Part shown: piece by piece, positions 9,238-17,866 of the stretch
Layout of the letters: each line of letters opens with the position of its first letter
Numbering within the stretch: position 1 is the first letter of the stretch
Origin: Pararhizobium polonicum
GTDB taxonomy: Bacteria; Pseudomonadota; Alphaproteobacteria; Rhizobiales; Rhizobiaceae
Direction of reading: 5' to 3'
Assembly: GCF_001687365.1 (NCBI RefSeq)
Contig: NZ_LGLV01000021.1
Coordinates: 51,217 to 115,216, forward strand
Length of the DNA stretch: 64,000 bases
Made by a program: the position numbers and the translations under genes
Notes under the pieces: model-generated
Database searches by the model: none
Told to the model about the DNA's origin: nothing
What the model saw: the letters and a program-made list of their open reading frames with translations, nothing else

Positions 9238-10767
9238 ATGAAGCAATATCTTTTGGGGCTCGATGCCGGAAACACCGTCATCAAGGCGGTGATTTTCGAT
9301 CGGGCGGGCAACGAAATCGCCTATGCCTGCGAGGAGGGACACAGCCGCATGCCGAGCCCGGGGCATGTCGAGCGCGGGCTCGACGAGTTGTGGGCGAATG
9401 CGCGGCAGGTTATCCGCGCCTGCATCGAAAAGGCCAAGATCCAGCCGGAGGAGATCGCGGCGATCGGTTGCGCCGGGCATGGCAACGGCCTCTATGCGCT
9501 CGACCGCGACGGCGCTCCGCTGCTCGGCATTCAGTCGCTCGATACACGGGCGTCCGGGCTGGTGGATGAATGGCGGGAGCAGGGCGTCGGCGAGCGGACC
9601 TATCCGATTGCCCGCCAGCGTCCGTGGCCATCGCAGACGCCGACCTTGCTCGCCTGGCTGAAACGTCACCGGCCGGAGCAGTTCAGCCGCATCGGCACAG
9701 TGTTCTTCTCCAAGGATTTCATCGTCAACCGCCTGACCGGCGAGCGTGTCAGCGAAGTGTCCGACATGTCGGGTGCCGGTCTGCTGGATCTTGCAACCCG
9801 CCGCTACGACAGGGCGTTGATGGAGGCTTATGGTCTTGGCGATTGCATGGACCTCCTGCCACCGCTGATCGAAAGCGCCGATATCGCCGGCACAGTCACG
9901 GAAGAGGTGGCGGCGCAAACCGGGCTTGCCGCCGGTACGCCCGTGGTCGGCGGGCTGTTCGACGTCGTCGCCTCGGCGCTCGGCTCTGGCGTCACGCGCA
10001 CCGGCAGCGCCTCGGTCATTGCCGGTACCTGGAGCATCAATCAGGTCATCATCGACAGTCCCGACCTCGAGGGACCGGTCTTCATGGCCTCGACTTTCGA
10101 CCGCAGCCGCTACATGGCGATGGAAAACAGCGCTACCTCGGCTGCCAATCTCGAATGGCTAGTCAAGGAGTTCTTCGAAGGCGAGCATGCGGAGGGCGTC
10201 TCGCCCTTCGATGCCTGCTGTGCACTGGCAGGCGCAATCGAGCCTGCGGCGGACGATCCGCTCTACCATCCGTATCTCTACGGCGCCCAGCAGGACGGCC
10301 ATGCGCGGGCCGGTTTCTACGGTATTGCCGGTTGGCACACCAAGGGGCATCTGGTTCGCGCGCTGCTCGAAGGCGTCGCCTTCGGCCACCGGGCGCATAT
10401 CGAGACGATCCGCAATGCCGGTGCCGTCTTCAACGAAGCGGTGCTGTCGGGCGGCGGGTCGCGCAGCCTGATCTGGCCACAGATCTTCGCTGATGTGCTG
10501 GGGGTGCCGGTCTCCGTTGCACGGTCGCGTGAAACGGGCGCGCTGGGAGCAGCCATCGCGGCCGGGACCGGCGTCGGCATCTTCTCCGATTTCGGGGAGG
10601 GCGCGGCGGCGATGGTGCGCACGGAGCGGTTCTATCGCCCGGATATCTCGCTTGAGCGCCACTACGCCCGGCGATACGGTCTCTATCGGGATATCGCCGA
10701 TGCCATGGCGCCGCTGTGGCGGCGTCTGACGGCGGAACCGGGAGCGGCCACTCATCACCAATCTTGA
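9238..10767 (+). CDS. FGGY-family carbohydrate (polyol) kinase
   Basis: 509 residues, standard for FGGY kinases. The N-terminus has the ATPase phosphate-1 motif LLGLDAGNTVIKAV. The middle contains IAAIGCAGHGNGLY and the catalytic-region block FFSKDFIVNRLTGE. The C-terminal nucleotide-binding part shows VLSGGGSRSLIWPQIFAD and ETGALGAAIAAGTG. A ribosome site (GGGAGGGG) precedes the ATG. It is the last gene of the first operon, separated from the aldolase by the palindromic repeat. It probably phosphorylates the imported sugar or polyol, giving the substrate for the GlpD-like enzyme. Confidence 0.9.
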   Translation: MKQYLLGLDAGNTVIKAVIFDRAGNEIAYACEEGHSRMPSPGHVERGLDELWANARQVIRACIEKAKIQPEEIAAIGCAGHGNGLYALDRDGAPLLGIQSLDTRASGLVDEWREQGVGERTYPIARQRPWPSQTPTLLAWLKRHRPEQFSRIGTVFFSKDFIVNRLTGERVSEVSDMSGAGLLDLATRRYDRALMEAYGLGDCMDLLPPLIESADIAGTVTEEVAAQTGLAAGTPVVGGLFDVVASALGSGVTRTGSASVIAGTWSINQVIIDSPDLEGPVFMASTFDRSRYMAMENSATSAANLEWLVKEFFEGEHAEGVSPFDACCALAGAIEPAADDPLYHPYLYGAQQDGHARAGFYGIAGWHTKGHLVRALLEGVAFGHRAHIETIRNAGAVFNEAVLSGGGSRSLIWPQIFADVLGVPVSVARSRETGALGAAIAAGTGVGIFSDFGEGAAAMVRTERFYRPDISLERHYARRYGLYRDIADAMAPLWRRLTAEPGAATHHQS

Positions 10768-10806
10768 CGGCCGCGATGAAAGTCTGACGAATGGCGGTTT
10801 CCAGAT

Positions 10807-10825
10807 GCGCAGCGGGTCGCTGCGC
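10807..10825 (+). terminator. Candidate terminator hairpin after the kinase gene
   Basis: An 8-base perfect stem GCGCAGCG / CGCTGCGC with loop GGT lies 40 bases after the kinase stop. It is followed by GTCTTGTC, a weak T-containing tail. It could end the first operon or reduce read-through into the small membrane protein gene. Confidence 0.4.
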
Positions 10826-10883
10826 GTCTTGTCAGACGATCTGTACGAAACGGCTGCGGCCGGTACCCGGAGGGATTGACAGG

Positions 10884-11366
10884 ATGGCTACGCTTTTTCC
10901 CTTGCTGATCTTTTCGGCGGCGCTCGGTGCCGGCATCAATGCCGGCCTGTTCTTCATCTTCTCCGTCTGCATCATGGGCGCGCTCGGACGTCTACCCGCC
11001 GAGCAGGGCATCGCCGCCATGCAGGCGATCAACGTGGTGATCCTCAATCCGCTGTTCCTGCTGGTCTTCATGGGAACGGCGGTTCTGTCGCTGGTTCTTG
11101 TGGCCGGCGGGTTCGTCTATGGCGGCCCGGCGCGTCTGTATCTGATCGCCGGCGGGCTGCTTTTCCTTGCCGGCACGATGCTGGTGACGATGGTGTTCAA
11201 CGTGCCGATGAACAATGCGCTTGAGGCGCTGCAACCCGGCAGCGAAGAGGCCACCCGCCTGTGGTCATCGACCTATCTTGTCGACTGGGTGCGGTGGAAT
11301 CATCTGCGGACGCTGTCGTCCATCGGCGCGCTCGGCTGTTTCATCATGGCGTTTCGCGCAGCCTGA
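10884..11366 (+). CDS. Small membrane protein of the DUF1772 (anthrone oxygenase-like) family
   Basis: 160 residues from ATG 10884, with GGAGGG about ten bases upstream. An upstream in-frame start at 10791 would add 31 unlikely polar residues. Four hydrophobic segments are visible (about residues 4-28, 48-70, 75-100 and 138-158). Between segments 3 and 4 lie the family-typical VFNVPMNNAL and LVDWVRWNHLRTLSS motifs. Function is unknown. It is an orphan between two catabolic operons, 9 bases from the convergent ROK gene. Confidence 0.8.
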   Translation: MATLFPLLIFSAALGAGINAGLFFIFSVCIMGALGRLPAEQGIAAMQAINVVILNPLFLLVFMGTAVLSLVLVAGGFVYGGPARLYLIAGGLLFLAGTMLVTMVFNVPMNNALEALQPGSEEATRLWSSTYLVDWVRWNHLRTLSSIGALGCFIMAFRAA

Positions 11367-11375
11367 CCGGCTGTA

Positions 11376-12602
11376 TTAACCGATGGCGTTGGCCCGGGTC
11401 TTCAGGATGGCGGAAAACCGCGGGTCGAAGGCGCGGCTGATCGGTTCGGCGGCGGCTCCGAGCGCAACGGACCATGGATCGGTCATTCCCAGCTGCAGGC
11501 GCGGCGCGGACCGGTCCGGGCGGTCGGCGATCGACGGCAGCAGTGGAGGAATGGCCTCGAACAGCTTGCGGGTGAGGATCTCCGGCCCGCTGGAACACAG
11601 GATGACGGTCTGCGGATCGAAGATCGTCTCGATCAGCTGTACGCCCCAGCGCAATTCTTCAGCGGCGTCATCGATCCATGACGCAACCGCCGGATCGTCC
11701 TTGTTCACCAATACATTCAGCCGCTCATGCAGGCCCGGCTCGGCCGGATCGGCGCCGAGGTGCTGGTAGAGCGAGGCGAGCGAGGCGCGGTGTTCGAGCG
11801 ACGCCTGCGCCGGGCGCCGGGCGCTGGGCGGCAAAAGCACCATGCCGATTTCGCCGGCATTGCCGTTGCCACCTGCGTAGAGTTCACCGTTGAGGATCAG
11901 CCCGGCGCCGATGCCGTAGCCGATATAGAGGCAGACGGCGTGATCGATGCCATGGGCGGCGCCGACCATGCGCTCGGCGGTGGCGCAGGCAGAGGCGTCG
12001 TTCTGCAGGGCGACTTCCAGTCCGGTTCCGGCGGCGAGCGTTTCCAGCAGGGGAAAATTCTGCCAGGCGGCCATCATCCACGGATCGTCATGATCGATGG
12101 CAAGGCCGAACGGCCCTGGCATGGCGACGCCGAGGCCGACAAGCCGCTTTTCCGCTTGGTCGGCGATGCCGGCAAGTTCGGTCCGGGTGTGTTCGATGAG
12201 GTCGAGAATGACCTTGGCGCCATGGGCGGGGCCACCCGGCGGCAGGTTCGCCTGGGCGCGCACCAAAACGGTGCCGACGAGATCGACAGCGATTGCGCGG
12301 GTGACGTGCCGGTCGATTTGCAGGCCGATGGCAAAGGCGCCGTCCGGGACCAGCCGGTAGGGGGTCGAGGGCTGGCCGCGGCCGTTGCGCACGGCTGCCA
12401 GCGACACCACCAGCCCATCCTGTTCCAGATCTTCGATGATGTTGGATACCGTCTGCTTGGTGAGCTTCGTCGCCCGGGCGAGATCGGCGCGCGACAGCTG
12501 TCCGTTCAGCCGCAGCGCATCGATCATGACGCGGCGGTTGTGGGCGCTCGTGCCTTCCTGATTGGTGCCGCTCTTGGCCCGGATCGGCCGCATCTCGTTC
12601 AT
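11376..12602 (-). CDS. ROK-family transcriptional regulator
   Basis: 408 residues from the ATG at 12602 (GAGGA upstream). A further upstream TTG-type extension is open but would run through the divergent promoter. A winged helix-turn-helix lies at about residues 35-63 (LSRADLARATKLTKQTVSNI), followed by a ROK domain with VGLGVAMPGPFGL, ALQNDASACATAE and GYGIGAGLILNGELYAGGNG. The zinc motif CxCGxxGC normally found after the GE(I/L)GH block is absent, and the block reads GEIGM. It is divergent from the sugar importer at 12837 and probably represses it. The inverted repeat at 12646-12666 is the likely operator. Confidence 0.88.
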   Translation of the reverse strand: MNEMRPIRAKSGTNQEGTSAHNRRVMIDALRLNGQLSRADLARATKLTKQTVSNIIEDLEQDGLVVSLAAVRNGRGQPSTPYRLVPDGAFAIGLQIDRHVTRAIAVDLVGTVLVRAQANLPPGGPAHGAKVILDLIEHTRTELAGIADQAEKRLVGLGVAMPGPFGLAIDHDDPWMMAAWQNFPLLETLAAGTGLEVALQNDASACATAERMVGAAHGIDHAVCLYIGYGIGAGLILNGELYAGGNGNAGEIGMVLLPPSARRPAQASLEHRASLASLYQHLGADPAEPGLHERLNVLVNKDDPAVASWIDDAAEELRWGVQLIETIFDPQTVILCSSGPEILTRKLFEAIPPLLPSIADRPDRSAPRLQLGMTDPWSVALGAAAEPISRAFDPRFSAILKTRANAIG

Positions 12603-12645
12603 CCCGCAAATTCCTCTTGACACTATTAGAATATTGAAGAAGAAA

Positions 12646-12666
12646 TAAGTCAATGCAATTGACTTA
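12646..12666. promoter_or_regulatory. Inverted repeat, candidate ROK operator
   Basis: TAAGTCAAT-GCA-ATTGACTTA is a perfect 9+9 inverted repeat, 43 bases upstream of the ROK start and 170 bases upstream of the divergent binding-protein gene. It contains a TTGACT -35-like hexamer on each strand, so a bound regulator would cover both promoters. ROK/NagC-type repressors bind sites of this length and AT-rich character. Confidence 0.55.
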
Positions 12667-12836
12667 ATGAAGGAGCCGCAGAGCTCCAAGGGAACGAAAC
12701 GGCCGGAGATCACTCCTAGTGGCCGTGCGAGACTTCGACAAGGCATGCCGGACACCGCTCTTGCGCGGTGTGCGGAACGGTGTGTGTCGCTGCACGCCGA
12801 CTAGACGATCGCTGTCCATCACTGAGAGGGAAAGAC

Positions 12837-14075
12837 ATGTTGAAATCCAGACGCAATGCGCTGATCGGCGCCACCTTGATCGGTGCCTTCTTTGCCACCA
12901 ACGCCTATGCCGAAACGACGCTCAACGCGTTGTTCATGGCGCAGGCCGCCTATAGCGAGGCGGATGTCCGCGCCATGACGGAGGCCTTTTCCAAGGCCAA
13001 TCCGGACGTCAAGGTCAATCTCGAATTCGTGCCTTACGAAGGCCTGCACGACAAGACCGTGCTGGCGCAGGGATCGGGCGGGGGCTACGATGTGGTTCTG
13101 TTCGACGTGATCTGGCCGGCCGAATATGCCAGCAACAAGGTTCTGGTCGATGTTACCCCGCGCATCACCGAGGATATGAAGAAGGGTGTTCTGCCCGGCG
13201 CCTGGACGACGGTTCAGTATGACGGCGCCTCTTATGGCATGCCGTGGATCCTCGACACGAAATACCTGTTCTACAACAAGGAAATCCTCGAGAAGGCCGG
13301 CATCAAGACGCCGCCGAAGACCTGGGACGAGCTGGCCGAACAGGCCAAGACCATCAAGGACAAGGGCCTGCTCGCCACGCCGATCGCCTGGAGCTGGTCG
13401 CAGGCGGAAGCCGCGGTCTGCGATTACACCACGCTGGTCAGTGCCTATGGCGGCGATTTCCTCAAGGACGGCAAGCCCGACTTCCAGACCGGGGGCGGCC
13501 TCGATGCGCTGAAATACATGGTGTCGAGCTACACCTCCGGCATCTCCAACCCGAACTCCAAGGAATTCCTCGAAGAGGACGTCCGCAAGCTGTTCGAGAA
13601 TGGCGAGGCCGCCTTCGCGCTGAACTGGACCTATATGTACAATCTCGCCAATGCCGGCCCGGACAGCAAGGTTGCCGGCAAGGTCGGTGTCGTGCCGGCG
13701 CCGGGCGTTGCCGGCAAGAGCGAGGTTTCGGCTGTGAACGGCTCGATGGGCCTCGGCATCACCGCGACCAGCAAGCATCCGGACGAAGCGTGGAACTACA
13801 TCACCTTCATGACCTCGCAGGCGGTACAGAACCAGTATGCCAAGCTCAGCCTGCCGATCTGGGCATCGTCCTACGAGGACCCGGCCGTCAGCAAGGATCA
13901 GGAAGAGCTGATCGGTGCCGCCAAGCAATCGTTGGCAGCCATGTATCCGCGCCCGACGACGCCGAAATATCAGGAGCTTTCGGTGGCCTTGCAGCAGGCG
14001 ATCCAGGAAGCGCTGCTCGGCCAGACCAGCCCGGAAGACGCGCTGAAGACCGCCGCCGAGAACAGCGGTCTCTAA
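12837..14075 (+). CDS. Periplasmic sugar-binding protein of a CUT1 ABC importer
   Basis: 412 residues from the ATG at 12837 (GAGAGGGAAAG upstream). The signal peptide is about residues 1-25, with cleavage near NAYA|ETT. The mature protein has the SBP_bac_1 pattern: FNPxV-like NPDVKVNLEFVPYEG, VVLFDVIWPAEYASNKVLVD, GMPWILDTKYLFYNKEIL and WNYITFMTSQ. It belongs with the two permeases and the MalK-type ATPase of this operon. The ligand is unknown; the SIS and PfkB genes downstream suggest an aminosugar or an Amadori-type sugar-amine. Confidence 0.9.
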   Translation: MLKSRRNALIGATLIGAFFATNAYAETTLNALFMAQAAYSEADVRAMTEAFSKANPDVKVNLEFVPYEGLHDKTVLAQGSGGGYDVVLFDVIWPAEYASNKVLVDVTPRITEDMKKGVLPGAWTTVQYDGASYGMPWILDTKYLFYNKEILEKAGIKTPPKTWDELAEQAKTIKDKGLLATPIAWSWSQAEAAVCDYTTLVSAYGGDFLKDGKPDFQTGGGLDALKYMVSSYTSGISNPNSKEFLEEDVRKLFENGEAAFALNWTYMYNLANAGPDSKVAGKVGVVPAPGVAGKSEVSAVNGSMGLGITATSKHPDEAWNYITFMTSQAVQNQYAKLSLPIWASSYEDPAVSKDQEELIGAAKQSLAAMYPRPTTPKYQELSVALQQAIQEALLGQTSPEDALKTAAENSGL

Positions 14076-14114
14076 AGCGCCGGGGTTCGCCCCTTCGCCT
14101 CCTATCCACCGATC

Positions 14115-14139
14115 TCCGGGCGGCGCCCTGCTGCCCGGA
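14115..14139 (+). promoter_or_regulatory. Intercistronic hairpin after the binding-protein gene
   Basis: TCCGGGC pairs with GCCCGGA around an 11-base interior that can extend the stem with a G-U pair. It lies 40 bases after the binding-protein stop and 39 bases before the first permease gene, without a T-run. The position matches the hairpins at 1882-1912 and 46957-46982. Confidence 0.45.
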
Positions 14140-14177
14140 CCCTTGCATCCCAGTTTGTTTTCAGGAAAAGTGACCCC

Positions 14178-15062
14178 ATGTCCGGGACCTCGATGACCAC
14201 ACGCGCATGGCTCCTGATGCTGCCATTGCTCGCCGTCATGATCGCGGTCATCGGCTGGCCGCTTGCCGATACGATCGGGCTTTCGTTCACCGATGCCAAG
14301 CTTGTCGGCACGGCCGGGAACTTCGTCGGCATCGACAATTACGTGAAGACGATTTCCGGATCGAATTTCCAGCGCACGCTCATCACCACCACGCAATTTG
14401 CCGTCATCTCCGTCTTTGCCGAAATGGTCCTCGGCGTGCTCGCCGCCCTTCTTCTCAATCAGAAATTTTACGGCCGCACCCTGCTGCGCGGGCTGATGAT
14501 CCTGCCCTGGGCGCTGCCGACCGTGGTCAATGCGACGCTCTGGCGGCTGATCTACAATCCGGAATATGGCGCGCTGAACGCGGCGCTGACGCAGATCGGC
14601 ATGCTCGATGCCTACCGCTCGTGGCTGGGAGAACCCGGCACGGCGCTGGCCTCGCTGATCGTTGCCGATTGCTGGAAGAATTTTCCGCTGGTGGCGCTGA
14701 TCGCGCTTGCCGCGTTGCAGGCCGTGCCGCGCGATATCACCGCCGCGTCGCTGGTCGATGGTGCCGGTCCGTTCGCGCGCTTTCGCTTTGTCATCCTGCC
14801 CTATCTTGCTGGTCCGCTGGTGGTGGCGCTGGTGCTGCGCACGATCGAGGCGTTCAAGGTGTTCGATATCATCTGGGTGATGACCCGGGGCGGGCCGGCC
14901 AACAGCACGCGCACCTTGTCGATCCTCGTCTATCAGGAGGCGTTCTCCTTCCAGAGAGCCGGATCGGGCGCATCGCTCGCGCTGATCGTCACGCTTCTGG
15001 TGGCCGTGCTGGCCGCCGCCTATGCGGCGCTCGTGCGGCGGAGCGCGGGGAGTACGGCCTGA
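14178..15062 (+). CDS. CUT1 sugar ABC transporter permease (MalF/UgpA type)
   Basis: 294 residues with six likely membrane segments. The cytoplasmic EAA-type loop is seen as ASLVDGAGPFARFRFVILP, the contact site for the ATPase. The segment FKVFDIIWVMTRGGPANSTR is typical of the MalF/UgpA half. The stop codon overlaps the next start (TGATG), so the two permeases are translated together and form a heterodimer. Confidence 0.92.
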   Translation: MSGTSMTTRAWLLMLPLLAVMIAVIGWPLADTIGLSFTDAKLVGTAGNFVGIDNYVKTISGSNFQRTLITTTQFAVISVFAEMVLGVLAALLLNQKFYGRTLLRGLMILPWALPTVVNATLWRLIYNPEYGALNAALTQIGMLDAYRSWLGEPGTALASLIVADCWKNFPLVALIALAALQAVPRDITAASLVDGAGPFARFRFVILPYLAGPLVVALVLRTIEAFKVFDIIWVMTRGGPANSTRTLSILVYQEAFSFQRAGSGASLALIVTLLVAVLAAAYAALVRRSAGSTA

Positions 15063-15907
15063 TGGAACGCCGCAGTTTTGTCTTCTCGTTCTTCATCCAC
15101 GCCTGCGCGCTGCTGCTTGCCGCCGTCATCCTGGCGCCGCTTCTGTGGCTGTTCGTCATGAGCATCTCGCCGGCGGCCGATCTAACGGCCAAGCCGCTGA
15201 GCTGGTGGCCGCGGACGATGGATTTCTCGCGCTATGGCGTGCTGCTTTCCAGTGTCGAGAACAGTGCGGGCGCGGCCTTCGTCGCGTCGCTGGTCAACAG
15301 CATCGTTGTTGCCGGTATGGCGACTGTCGCGGCGCTGGCCCTTGCCATTCCGGCGGCCTGGGCCGTGTCGCGCACGCCGTCGATCGGCTGGTCGCTCTAT
15401 ATGGTGATCGCCACCTACATGCTGCCGCCGGTGGCATTGGCGGTGCCGCTTTATTTCGGCCTGTCGCATCTTGGCCTGCTCAACAACGTCTTCGGGCTGG
15501 CGCTGGTCTATCTCACCATTCTGGCCCCCTTCACCACCTGGCTGATGAAATCCGGCTTCGATGCCATCCCCAGGGAGATCGAGGCGGCGGCGATGATGGA
15601 CGGTGCCGGGCTGTTTGCGACGCTGCGGATCATTACCCTGCCGCTGGCAGCCCCCGTGATGGCGACTTCGGCGCTGTTTGCCTTCCTGCTGGCCTGGGAT
15701 GAATTTTTCTATGCGCTGCTGTTTACCTCCGACCTGCGCGCCAAGACGCTGACCGTCGCCATCGCCGATCTCGCCGGTGGCCGTGTTTCCGATTATGGAC
15801 TGATCGCAACCGCGGGCGTGCTTGCCGCCCTGCCGCCCGTGGTGATCGGCCTTGTCATGCAACGAGCCCTGATTTCCGGGCTCACCAGCGGCGGCGTCAA
15901 GGGGTGA
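15062..15907 (+). CDS. CUT1 sugar ABC transporter permease (MalG/UgpE type)
   Basis: 281 residues. The frame is open far upstream, but the ATG at 15062 overlaps the previous stop and begins directly before the first membrane helix. The EAA loop is visible as EIEAAAMMDGAGLFATLRII. LPPVALAVPLYFGLSHLGL and AFLLAWDEFFYALLF are typical of the MalG half. It pairs with the upstream permease. Confidence 0.92.
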   Translation: MERRSFVFSFFIHACALLLAAVILAPLLWLFVMSISPAADLTAKPLSWWPRTMDFSRYGVLLSSVENSAGAAFVASLVNSIVVAGMATVAALALAIPAAWAVSRTPSIGWSLYMVIATYMLPPVALAVPLYFGLSHLGLLNNVFGLALVYLTILAPFTTWLMKSGFDAIPREIEAAAMMDGAGLFATLRIITLPLAAPVMATSALFAFLLAWDEFFYALLFTSDLRAKTLTVAIADLAGGRVSDYGLIATAGVLAALPPVVIGLVMQRALISGLTSGGVKG

Positions 15908-15909
15908 CC

Positions 15910-16929
15910 ATGACTGTTTCACAAGACAACCGACCGGCCGGGCTTCTGGCCATCGATCGCGAAATGGCGCGGCAGAATGCCGATGCCATCGCTTCCTTCC
16001 ATGACAATGCCGAACGGGCGGCAGTCGTTGCCGCCTCGCTGCGGGAAAACGGACAGGTGCTGCTGCTCGGCATGGGCGGCTCGCACGCGGTCAACCGGGC
16101 GGTCGAACCGCTGTACCGGGATCTTGGCATAGAGGCGATCGCGGTGACCTTGTCCGAGCAACTCAGCGCGCCGCTTTCGATCCATGGGCGTACTGTTCTC
16201 ATCACGTCGCAATCCGGCGAAAGCGCCGAGGTGATCCGCTGGTTTTCCGAAACCGGCGGCACGGAGGACACGTTTGGCCTGACGCTGGAGGGTGGCTCGT
16301 CTCTGGCGCGGTCCGCTCCCTCCCTGGTCGGGGCAGGCGGCACGGAGCTGGCTTTTGCGGCAACGCGCAGCCTGACCGTGAGCTTCGCGTTGCATCTGGC
16401 GATCTTGTCGGCGCTTGGCGCGGCGCCCGAGCCGGCACTGGCTGTCCTGAAGACGCCGGTCTCCACCGATATTGCCCCGTCGCTGGCCGCCTTCGCGGAT
16501 GTTGCAACCATCGTCACCTCGGGCCGCCGCCTGCAGGGGCTTGCCGAAGCGCTGGCGCTCGGGCTGACGGAGCTGTCGCGCTATCCCTGCTTTTCGCTGG
16601 AAGGGGGTCAGCTTCGGCATGGGCCGATGGAGATGCTGGGGCCGAAGATCGGGGTGGTTCTATTTCGCGGGGATGATGCGACGGCTGGTCTCGTCACGGT
16701 GATGGCGGAGTCGGTAGTGGAGACGGGGGCTCCCGTGGTCATTTTCGACGCATCGGGCAAGGCGCCCGTCGCGGGGGCGACGACGCTGACTTTTTCGCCC
16801 GCGACGGGTCTTGCCGCTGTTTTTTCGATGCTGCCGGTTGCCCAGCGCTTGATGATCGCCTTTGCCGAGGCCCGCGTCGAGAATGCCGGTACGCCGGTGC
16901 GTTCCACCAAGATCACCCGGAGCGAATGA
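15910..16929 (+). CDS. SIS-domain sugar isomerase/deglycase-like protein
   Basis: 339 residues from ATG 15910, five bases after AAGGGG; the GTG at 15904 is less likely. Two SIS domains are present. The first has LLLGMGGSHAVNRAVEPLY and the phosphosugar-binding loop VLITSQSGESAEVI. The second has the GlmS/FrlB-type active-site motif EGGQLRHGPMEML. Family members isomerise aminosugar phosphates or split fructosamine phosphates. Paired with the PfkB kinase next door and an importer, the arrangement recalls fructoselysine (frlB/frlD) and santhopine (socB/socD) systems. Other sugar phosphates remain possible. Confidence 0.85.
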   Translation: MTVSQDNRPAGLLAIDREMARQNADAIASFHDNAERAAVVAASLRENGQVLLLGMGGSHAVNRAVEPLYRDLGIEAIAVTLSEQLSAPLSIHGRTVLITSQSGESAEVIRWFSETGGTEDTFGLTLEGGSSLARSAPSLVGAGGTELAFAATRSLTVSFALHLAILSALGAAPEPALAVLKTPVSTDIAPSLAAFADVATIVTSGRRLQGLAEALALGLTELSRYPCFSLEGGQLRHGPMEMLGPKIGVVLFRGDDATAGLVTVMAESVVETGAPVVIFDASGKAPVAGATTLTFSPATGLAAVFSMLPVAQRLMIAFAEARVENAGTPVRSTKITRSE

Positions 16930-16930
16930 G

Positions 16931-17866
16931 ATGCGTCCGCTTGCGGTGATCGGAAACGTCAATGTCGACCTGATCCTCGGGCCGGCGGAGCCCTGGCCGA
17001 AGGCCGGCACGGAGATCATTGTCGATCACGACGAATTGCGGGTCGGTGGCTCGGCGGGAAACGCGGCCCTTGCCTGGGGCGCGCTCGGCGTCGATTTCGC
17101 CATCGCCGCCAATACCGGTACCGACGAGTTCGGCCGCTGGCTGCGCGAATCCTTCGCTCACCGCGCTGAAAAATGGCCGATCCGCCCCGAGGGAACGACG
17201 CTCTCGGTCGGCATCACCCATCCGGACGGCGAGCGGACATTCTTCACCACGCGCGGACATCTGCCGCGTTTGTCGCTGGCCGATGTGCTTGCGGTTCTGG
17301 ACGGTTCGCGCCTTTCGGGTGGCTTTGCATTGCTTTGCGGCTCTTTCCTCACCGACGATCTGGTGCGCGATTATCCCGCCCTGTTCGACTGGGCCGATAG
17401 TCACGGCATCACGCTGGCGCTCGATACCGGCTGGCCGCTCGATGGCTGGACGGAGGCGAACCGGCAGGCGACGCGCGGCTGGCTGTCGCGCTGTGGCTGC
17501 GCGCTTTTGAACGAGGTGGAATCAACAACGCTTTCCGGCCTGTCCGATCCGGTCGAGGCGGCGCGCGACATTCGGCGCCACATGCCGGATGGCGCTGTCG
17601 TCGTCGTCAAGCGCGGTCCCGAGGGGGCAATCGCCATTGGCGCCGATGGCACGCTGGTTTCCGCAGCCGCGCCTGCCGTGGAGGTTGTCGATACGATTGG
17701 CGCCGGTGACGTCTTCAACGCTGCATTTCTGGCAGCACTTGCCGATGGCAAGCCGCTTGCCGATTGCCTCAACGCGGGTACCGCTGTCGCCTCGCGGGCC
17801 ATTTCCACACTTCCCCGCAGCTATGGCGGCCTGCTATCGGCCGCAACCGGAGAGGCCGCATCGTGA
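16931..17866 (+). CDS. PfkB-family carbohydrate kinase
   Basis: 311 residues starting one base after the SIS gene stop. The N-terminal PfkB signature region is VGGSAGNAALAWGALG. The C-terminal signature DTIGAGDVFNAAFLAAL contains the anion hole and the catalytic Asp of GAGD. Length and motif spacing are normal for ribokinase-like enzymes. It probably phosphorylates the imported sugar (or sugar-amine) before the SIS enzyme acts. It overlaps the ATPase gene by four bases (GTGA). Confidence 0.9.
   Translation: MRPLAVIGNVNVDLILGPAEPWPKAGTEIIVDHDELRVGGSAGNAALAWGALGVDFAIAANTGTDEFGRWLRESFAHRAEKWPIRPEGTTLSVGITHPDGERTFFTTRGHLPRLSLADVLAVLDGSRLSGGFALLCGSFLTDDLVRDYPALFDWADSHGITLALDTGWPLDGWTEANRQATRGWLSRCGCALLNEVESTTLSGLSDPVEAARDIRRHMPDGAVVVVKRGPEGAIAIGADGTLVSAAAPAVEVVDTIGAGDVFNAAFLAALADGKPLADCLNAGTAVASRAISTLPRSYGGLLSAATGEAAS

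Noticed and set aside
841..10767. Interpretation of the first operon as an AI-2 (lsr) system
   Set aside because: Regulator, aldolase and kinase types match lsr loosely. But only one permease is present, there is no LsrG-like gene, and the aldo/keto reductase and GlpD-like genes do not belong to lsr.
14207..15061. In-frame upstream extension of the second CUT1 permease, overlapping the whole first permease
   Set aside because: The extension is an out-of-frame reading of the first permease. The ATG at 15062 overlaps the previous stop and begins just before the first helix.
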